In this document: positions 41,072-45,613 of the stretch, piece after piece
How the letters are laid out: each line of letters opens with the position of its first letter
How positions within the stretch are numbered: the first letter of the stretch is position 1
Source: Lachnospiraceae bacterium
GTDB lineage: Bacteria; Bacillota; Clostridia; Lachnospirales; Lachnospiraceae
Reading direction: 5' to 3'
DNA length: 45,613 nucleotides
Assembly (NCBI GenBank): GCA_900757145.1
Contig: CAAEMT010000070.1
Span: 1 to 45,613, forward strand
Notes under the pieces: model-generated
Databases searched by the model: none
Told to the model about the DNA's origin: nothing
Seen by the model: the letters and a program-made list of their open reading frames with translations, nothing else
Program-made: the position numbers and the translations under genes

Positions 41072-43014
41072 ATGCAGTCTCTAAGCCCTTCTACTTTTAC
41101 GGTGCAGTTCTCCGGTTTGTCTGTCACAAGCATAACGACCTCTGAAGAATATCCTTTTTCCTCGATCGTTTTTCTGTCAAACTCAAGCAGTACATCGCCT
41201 GCGCTTACCTTTCGTCCTTCTTCCGTACGGATCGTAAAGCCCTCACCGTTTAACTTAACAGTATCGATGCCGCAGTGGATAAGAATGCCCGTTCCGTTTT
41301 CCGTCTCAATGCCTGCCGCATGACCGCCCGGATATACAAATTTCACTGTACCGTCGCATGGCGCCATTACCTTTACCTGTGTATCCTCTGTTCTTACTAC
41401 AATACCGTCACCCAGAATTTTCTGCGCAAAGGTCGGATCTGAGGATTCTGTAACCGGAAGTATCTCACCATTTACAGGAGCCTTTAATACGACTTCGCTG
41501 TCAGCTTCTGCGTCTTTTTCTGCAGCCTCCGATGCTGCTTCTGTTTTCTCATTCATCTGACTTTTGCCTGCTACCGCCGTTTTTACCGGAGCCGCAGCCT
41601 CTGTCGCCGTCAGTCTCTTTCCGCTTGCTTTTCCAAAAATGACTGTACACAGCAGACCGATCACAAGTGCGATCAGGTGGGCAATGATATAATTCAGATA
41701 GCCGTTATTTGCCGGATTCGCGATCGCGATTCCCGGAACAGCCGTTGTACCGAAGCCAAATGCTGTCAGCTTTGAAAAATATACGAATACACCTGCCGCT
41801 GCACCGCCGATACATCCTCCGATCAGCGGATAACGGTATCTTAAGTTTACACCGAAGATCGCCGGCTCACTGATTCCGAATAACGTGGAGAGGAAACTCG
41901 GAATACACAGCTCTCTCGTTTTCAGATTTTTCCAGTTTACTGCCAGATAACCAAGCACGGCGCCGCCCTGTCCCATCAAAGCTACAGACATCAGCGGATT
42001 GATGAAGTTGGATCCTGTATCAGCGATCAGCTGTGCTTCTACCGCTCCGATAATGTGATGCAGACCTGTGATAACTACGAGCTGCTGGACACCTGCAAAC
42101 AGCGCATAACCGAATGCTCCGAGGTTATCTGTTCCCCATACGAGCGCATCCGTGATACCGTTTGACAGGATTCTTCCGACCGGTCCGATACATGTAAACA
42201 GAAGAACCGTTGAAATAAATACAGTCAGAAGCGGAGCCACGAGGAGCTTGATCACATCCGGAATTTTTTTTGTGAAGAAAATATCAAGCTTTGCCACGAT
42301 ATAACCCATCATCAGCGCGATGATGATGCCGCCCTGAAAACCGACAAGCTCGATCTTCATTCCAAACAGACTGATGATCTCAGGATCCGCCAGTCCCTGT
42401 GCCGCCTGATACGCATTTGCGAGGGAGCCATCGAGCATGATCGCTCCTACTACCATACCAAGTACCGGATTGCCGCCGAACCGCTTCGTCGCAGAATAGC
42501 AGACAGCCATCGGCAGGATCGCGAAAATTCCGTTGGATGCAAGACTTACCAGTTTATTGATCGCATACAGCGTATCGTTTTTCTGAACAATATCAAGGCC
42601 GCCGAGCACTCCTGTCAGTCCCATCAAAAGAGCCGCCGCAAGCAGCCCCGGCATAATACCGATAAATACATCCGACAGAGCTTTGATCACTGCCTGTACC
42701 GGATTCTGCTTCTTTGCGCTCTCTTCTTTCAGATCGCTAAGAGACATATTTTCCGTGTGTGTATATTTTGAAAACACTGCATAAACATCATTTACAACAC
42801 CTGCGCCGAAAATAAGCTGAAGCTGATTTCCCGCTACAAAAGCGCCCTTTACCCCGCTGATATTTTCCAGCTTCTCCATATCTGCCTTGTCATTATCCTT
42901 CAGGACGATGCGCAGTCTCGTCGCGCAGTGTGCTGAGCCCTGAATGTTCTCCATTCCGCCCACGCATGTTACGATCTCTTCCGAAATCTTCAGGTATTCT
43001 TCTGATTTACCCAC
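41068..43014 (-). CDS. scrA: Sucrose-type PTS transporter, EIIBCA
   Basis: A 648-residue phosphotransferase permease with all three sugar-specific domains. EIIB (about 1-85) has the phosphocysteine Cys30 in GSAHCATRLRIV. EIIC (about 105-460) has about ten membrane helices and the GISEPAIFGVNLRY motif. After an Ala/Glu-rich linker comes EIIA (about 510-648) with the phosphohistidine near residue 580 in GILIHCGIDTV. The domains belong to the sucrose/beta-glucoside/trehalose group, and the hydrolase next door makes sucrose the likely substrate. The promoter is near consensus and bracketed by two LacI-type operators. Confidence 0.93.
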   Translation of the reverse strand: MGKSEEYLKISEEIVTCVGGMENIQGSAHCATRLRIVLKDNDKADMEKLENISGVKGAFVAGNQLQLIFGAGVVNDVYAVFSKYTHTENMSLSDLKEESAKKQNPVQAVIKALSDVFIGIMPGLLAAALLMGLTGVLGGLDIVQKNDTLYAINKLVSLASNGIFAILPMAVCYSATKRFGGNPVLGMVVGAIMLDGSLANAYQAAQGLADPEIISLFGMKIELVGFQGGIIIALMMGYIVAKLDIFFTKKIPDVIKLLVAPLLTVFISTVLLFTCIGPVGRILSNGITDALVWGTDNLGAFGYALFAGVQQLVVITGLHHIIGAVEAQLIADTGSNFINPLMSVALMGQGGAVLGYLAVNWKNLKTRELCIPSFLSTLFGISEPAIFGVNLRYRYPLIGGCIGGAAAGVFVYFSKLTAFGFGTTAVPGIAIANPANNGYLNYIIAHLIALVIGLLCTVIFGKASGKRLTATEAAAPVKTAVAGKSQMNEKTEAASEAAEKDAEADSEVVLKAPVNGEILPVTESSDPTFAQKILGDGIVVRTEDTQVKVMAPCDGTVKFVYPGGHAAGIETENGTGILIHCGIDTVKLNGEGFTIRTEEGRKVSAGDVLLEFDRKTIEEKGYSSEVVMLVTDKPENCTVKVEGLRDCI

Positions 43015-43035
43015 TTCTTTTTCCTCCTTCGTTTT

Positions 43036-43047
43036 GGAACCGGTTTC
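43036..43047. promoter_or_regulatory. LacI-type operator O1 in the scrA leader
   Basis: GGAACCGGTTTC, a near-perfect palindrome, lies just downstream of the predicted +1 and would block transcription when the regulator is bound. Confidence 0.75.
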
Positions 43048-43060
43048 TTTTTATGTTTTG

Positions 43061-43089
43061 ATTATAACGCCCTATTTTCCGCCTGTCAA
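43061..43089 (-). promoter_or_regulatory. scrA promoter
   Basis: TTGACA (43089-43084) and TATAAT (43066-43061) with exactly 17 bp between them: a full consensus promoter, so control must come from the flanking operators. Confidence 0.88.
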
Positions 43090-43111
43090 TAAGCTAGTAA
43101 AAGAAAAATTA

Positions 43112-43134
43112 TTTTTGGAATCGGTTCCAAAAAT
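43112..43134. promoter_or_regulatory. LacI-type operator O2 upstream of the scrA promoter
   Basis: The core GGAATCGGTTCC (43117-43128) is flanked by T and A runs, extending the palindrome. Its centre is 81 bp from that of O1, compatible with DNA looping by a tetrameric or paired regulator. A CcpA site is the alternative. Confidence 0.75.
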
Positions 43135-43268
43135 AGCATCCGATTTTTGTGAAAAGTACACAAAAAAAGAAGCCTTCACGCAAAACGCATCCGGCTCCCC
43201 TCGCTGACTTCGCTTACAGGCTGATCCTTCCCTCCGCTTCATCCCTGCGATTCCTTTTTGACTGCTGC

Positions 43269-44270
43269 TTACTGATTCATGTTTTCTGATCCACGCACGC
43301 TTGCGCGCTGTATCAGCTTATGTGAAATGATCTGCACCTCACTTACGGGACGTCCCTCTATCATCTGCATCATTGTCTCCGCACTGACCTCACCGAAGCG
43401 CTGCCAGTCAAATGCAACAGATGCAAGCGGCGGAACAAGGAGCTCATTTGTTTCGTAATCCCCAAATCCGATCACAGATACCTGCTCTCCCACCTTTATC
43501 CCACGTTCTCTGAGCGCTTTGTATACGCCTTCCGCAATACGGTCAGTCGCACAGATAAACGCATCCGGGAGTTTTCGCTGTTCAAGAAATCTGCGCATAC
43601 TCTCCACTACATCACCGTAGAAAAATGTCGTCACGACTACCTCCGGATCGGGGACCGCACACAGCTTCAAGCCATCGAGAACACCTGCCCGACGCTCCTT
43701 TCCGACAGACGGATCTTCCTCTCCTACCCAGAGAAGCACGGCATCCGATATACCTGATTCTCCCAGATACTTCCCGACATCCATTCCTGCCCTATAATCA
43801 TCGTAGATCACTGAATTTCCGTACGGCACCCTCTGACCGAGGAATAAAACCGGAATCTCCAGACGTTCTACCACCTCCTGATGACGCTTCGTAACCGAAG
43901 TTGCCAGAACAAGTATCCCGTCTGCATTCATCTGCTTAAGCCTCTCCATACTTCTAAGCTCTTCTTCAAGATCATTTCCCGTATGCATAATAAGCGGTGT
44001 ATAATCCGCCTTTTTCAGATATGCCACAAGTACCTCAACGAGACGCGGCGTTGTCACAGAATTAAATCCTGACACGATAAGTCCGATGATACGGCTGTTT
44101 TTCGCGCTGAGTCTTGCAAATACATTCGGCTCATAATGGTATTCATCTATTATTTTTTTTATCTTCTGTCCCGTCTCATATTTCACGCTTCCGCCATTTA
44201 AGTACCGTGAAACCGTGCTTTTCGCTACTCCCGAAAGCTGTGCAATATCGCGGATCGTCATATTTCCCAT
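43269..44270 (-). CDS. scrR: LacI-family sucrose regulator
   Basis: A 333-residue repressor. The helix-turn-helix is MTIRDIAQLSGVAKSTVSRYLNGG with the YEPNVFARLS hinge region, followed by a periplasmic-binding-protein-like sugar domain (RIIGLIVSGFNS, then PVLFLGQRVP, DAFICATDRIAEGVYKAL and VSVIGFGDYETN). It lies directly upstream of the sucrose genes on the same strand, and its likely operators flank their promoter. AAGG at nine bases supports the ATG. A TATAAT at 44328-44323 may be its own -10. It is probably released by a sucrose-derived sugar phosphate. Confidence 0.92.
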   Translation of the reverse strand: MGNMTIRDIAQLSGVAKSTVSRYLNGGSVKYETGQKIKKIIDEYHYEPNVFARLSAKNSRIIGLIVSGFNSVTTPRLVEVLVAYLKKADYTPLIMHTGNDLEEELRSMERLKQMNADGILVLATSVTKRHQEVVERLEIPVLFLGQRVPYGNSVIYDDYRAGMDVGKYLGESGISDAVLLWVGEEDPSVGKERRAGVLDGLKLCAVPDPEVVVTTFFYGDVVESMRRFLEQRKLPDAFICATDRIAEGVYKALRERGIKVGEQVSVIGFGDYETNELLVPPLASVAFDWQRFGEVSAETMMQMIEGRPVSEVQIISHKLIQRASVRGSENMNQ

Positions 44271-44474
44271 CTTCTGACCTTCTTATTTTCTCAATGTTTG
44301 ATTTATCCGTATGGACGCTACCATTATACACACATTTTTTCTTTTTTCCACACTAATTTTTAAATTCTCTTATTTCTCCTGCTGTCTGCATCTCAATAGC
44401 AGTATACCAAATCCGCCGCTGACTCACAACCGCTATTTCAGCAGCCTGATCTTTCTTCGATCTTGTTTTAGCGC

Positions 44475-44503
44475 TTGCATCCCAAAAAAATCTGTGCTAT
44501 ACT
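44475..44503 (+). promoter_or_regulatory. queT promoter
   Basis: TTGCAT and TATACT are 17 bp apart and give a leader of about 116 nt before queT. In the gap 44271-44474 I see only a possible scrR -10. Confidence 0.75.
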
Positions 44504-44511
44504 CTTCCCCG

Positions 44512-44563
44512 TTGCAAAGTCCATAAAAATAAGGTCTAAAGGACTTGCAAGGCGGTCACCGCC
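44512..44563 (+). other. Two hairpins at the start of the queT leader
   Basis: TTGCAAAGTCC pairs with GGACTTGCAA (one bulged A). It is followed at once by GGCGGT C ACCGCC. They precede the riboswitch and may stabilise the 5' end or act in a second control step. No T run follows either stem. Confidence 0.55.
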
Positions 44564-44574
44564 GTTAAATGTGC

Positions 44575-44618
44575 CGAGTGTTCGTGACCTTCCACTCGTA
44601 AAACAAAACTAAAGGAGA
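44575..44618 (+). promoter_or_regulatory. Predicted preQ1-I riboswitch
   Basis: Stem P1 is CGAGTG (44575-44580) with CACTCG (44593-44598). Its loop starts TTC and contains ACCTTCC. An A-rich tail (TAAAACAAAACTAAAGGAG) follows. The loop CCTT can pair with AAGG of the ribosome binding site, making the H-type pseudoknot typical of preQ1-I aptamers and hiding the site. Ligand-bound RNA would shut off translation of queT, a predicted queuosine-precursor transporter. Confidence 0.8.
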
Positions 44619-44625
44619 ACTGAAT

Positions 44626-45117
44626 ATGAAAGACAAAAAAGTGTTGTTCCTCGTTCACGCAGCGGCGATTGCCGCTATCTACGTCGTGCTGACGCTCGTA
44701 TTTGCGCCGTTTTCTTTCGGCGAGATACAGGTGCGCGTCTCGGAAGCGCTGACGATCCTGCCGTATTTTACTCCGGCGGCGATTCCCGGTCTTTTCGTGG
44801 GCTGCCTCATCGGAAATACGGTCGGCGGAGCTATCCCCATCGACATCATTTGCGGAAGCCTCGCAACGCTGATCGGTGCGCTTATTACTTACAGGCTGCG
44901 CAGACACCGTATGCTTGCTCCTGTCGGACCGATCGCAGCCAATACGCTGATCGTACCGTTCGTCCTCCGTTACGGCTACAGCGTTCCGCTGCCGATCCCG
45001 TTTATGATGCTTACTGTAGGTATCGGCGAAGTGATCTCCTGCGCAGTGATCGGCATGATCGTACTGACCGCGCTGGAACGCTACAGAGGAATTCTTTTTA
45101 AAGAAGCAGCGGCGTAA
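44626..45117 (+). CDS. queT: QueT-family queuosine precursor transporter
   Basis: A 163-residue integral membrane protein with about five helices. FAPFSFGEIQVRVSEALTILPYFTPAAIPGLFVGC is the family's typical region, and GNTVGGAIPIDIICGSLATLIGA follows. QueT proteins are S-components of energy-coupling factor transporters that bring in preQ1 or related bases for tRNA queuosine. The ECF ATPases are not in this window. AAAGGAGA lies seven bases before the ATG and is part of the riboswitch pseudoknot. Confidence 0.93.
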   Translation: MKDKKVLFLVHAAAIAAIYVVLTLVFAPFSFGEIQVRVSEALTILPYFTPAAIPGLFVGCLIGNTVGGAIPIDIICGSLATLIGALITYRLRRHRMLAPVGPIAANTLIVPFVLRYGYSVPLPIPFMMLTVGIGEVISCAVIGMIVLTALERYRGILFKEAAA

Positions 45118-45148
45118 TGACCGCGCGCATCATATTTTATGCAACATA

Positions 45149-45193
45149 AAAAGCTGCCGTTTTCGCGACTAAGATCGTGAAGCGGCGGCTTTT
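45149..45193. terminator. Bidirectional terminator between queT and the XRE gene
   Basis: AAAAGCTGCCG (45149-45159) and CGGCGGCTTTT (45183-45193) pair with one wobble, extended by TTCGCGA with TCGTGAA. T runs follow on both sides. Its right edge touches the stop codon of the XRE gene. Confidence 0.82.
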
Positions 45194-45394
45194 CTACATC
45201 CCCTCTTCAAACGGCTCCTTAGAAAACGCAGCGGCAAGCCCTGGCAGCAGCAGAATATCAGGCAGGCTCTGTCCATTCTCCCACTTGGATACAGAAGCCT
45301 TTGTCACGCCCGCAAACGATGCAAGCTCCTCCTGCGTGATCTTCTTTTCGTGCCGCAGCCTGGTAATATTTTCTGACAGCTTCCATTCGTTCAT
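45194..45394 (-). CDS. Short XRE-family HTH regulator, possibly truncated
   Basis: A 66-residue protein that is almost only a helix-turn-helix: LSENITRLRHEKKITQEELASFAGVTKASVSKWENGQSLPDI. Relatives with this start usually continue for 200 or more residues after the LLLP-LAA helix. Here the sequence changes to SKEPFEEGM and stops at the edge of a terminator. It may be a natural HTH-only regulator or the remnant of a longer one cut by a deletion. The start has GGAGGG upstream, and the promoter at 45434-45462 is good, so it is probably expressed. Confidence 0.75.
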   Translation of the reverse strand: MNEWKLSENITRLRHEKKITQEELASFAGVTKASVSKWENGQSLPDILLLPGLAAAFSKEPFEEGM

Positions 45395-45433
45395 ACCAAT
45401 CCCTCCATCTGCATATCTTTTCTTAACAATTAC

Positions 45434-45462
45434 AGTATATCCGCACCTACTTCCTCCATCAA
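45434..45462 (-). promoter_or_regulatory. Promoter of the XRE gene
   Basis: TTGATG (45462-45457) and TATACT (45439-45434) are 17 bp apart. Beyond it, 45463-45613 holds no gene; a TAGAAT near 45596 could be the -10 of a gene outside the window. Confidence 0.65.
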
Positions 45463-45613
45463 TGGATTTGCACGATACTTCGTGACATTAAATCAACTGC
45501 TGTGAAACTTTTTCTTCCGCTTCTTACAAAAAAGCTTTTTTTGTGTGCCTTACTTTGCCTGAATTATTTTCTTCTTTCTATTTATGTGTTTTTATGGTAG
45601 AATCTTGATATTA

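Noticed and set aside
39603..44522. Similarity of GCAAAGTCC sequences near scrB and in the queT leader as a repeat family
   Set aside because: The shared stretch is only about ten bases with different surroundings and can be chance.

Overview
The window looks like a chromosomal stretch from a Gram-positive gut anaerobe of the Lachnospiraceae (Clostridia). This rests on the gene families present: a PadR/DUF1700 module, an FprA-type flavoprotein, a DUF4364 protein, a TIGR01212 radical SAM protein, a SleB-type cell wall hydrolase, a QueT transporter and an ABC-exported rhamnose-type polysaccharide locus. Ribosome binding sites are strong (AGGAGG) and promoters are sigma-A-like. Genus assignment is inference. 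No tRNA, rRNA, CRISPR array, integrase or phage structural gene was seen.

Layout. 1-1601: a complete IS1182-type insertion sequence whose left inverted repeat starts at base 1. 1816-3844 (minus): PadR regulator, large DUF1700-type membrane protein and a small anchored protein, translationally coupled. 4163-5428: secreted transglutaminase-like protein. 5583-5769: candidate plus-strand small RNA. 5834-6337: GreA. 6487-16332 (minus): cell-surface polysaccharide locus in transcription order rfbB, rfbA, rfbC, wzm, wzt, methyltransferase-kinase, two-domain glycosyltransferase. The first three enzymes make dTDP-4-keto-L-rhamnose (rfbD is absent here), and Wzm/Wzt export a glycan that the last two proteins probably finish or cap. 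16547-20198: two paralogous membrane-anchored NodB-like deacetylases. 20506-23277 (plus): radical SAM, DUF4364 and FprA proteins. 23470-27230 (minus): SH3/SleB hydrolase and a DUF975-CmpB membrane fusion. 27336-32609 (minus): trmH-type methyltransferase, pfkA and dnaE.

32700-38470 is a visibly AT-rich accessory segment, all plus strand except a dead transposase: ECF sigma factor, anti-sigma factor, Uma2-type nuclease, a decayed DDE transposase flanked by direct repeats, and a 1000-residue metallophosphoesterase with unrecognised N- and C-terminal parts. That protein is the best candidate for an undescribed system, though only its central domain can be named. 38534-45394 returns to ordinary sequence: an RNase Z-like hydrolase with a structured leader, a sucrose regulator/PTS/hydrolase cluster with two LacI-type operators, queT behind a predicted preQ1-I riboswitch, and a short XRE regulator.

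Non-coding signals may be as interesting as the genes. Two intergenic hairpins (1691-1746 and 23345-23394) have different stems but matching 26-nt loops, and each sits before a terminator between convergent genes. The RNase Z-like gene has a 72-nt hairpin starting where its promoter predicts +1. All calls come from reading the sequence; no search or folding program was run.
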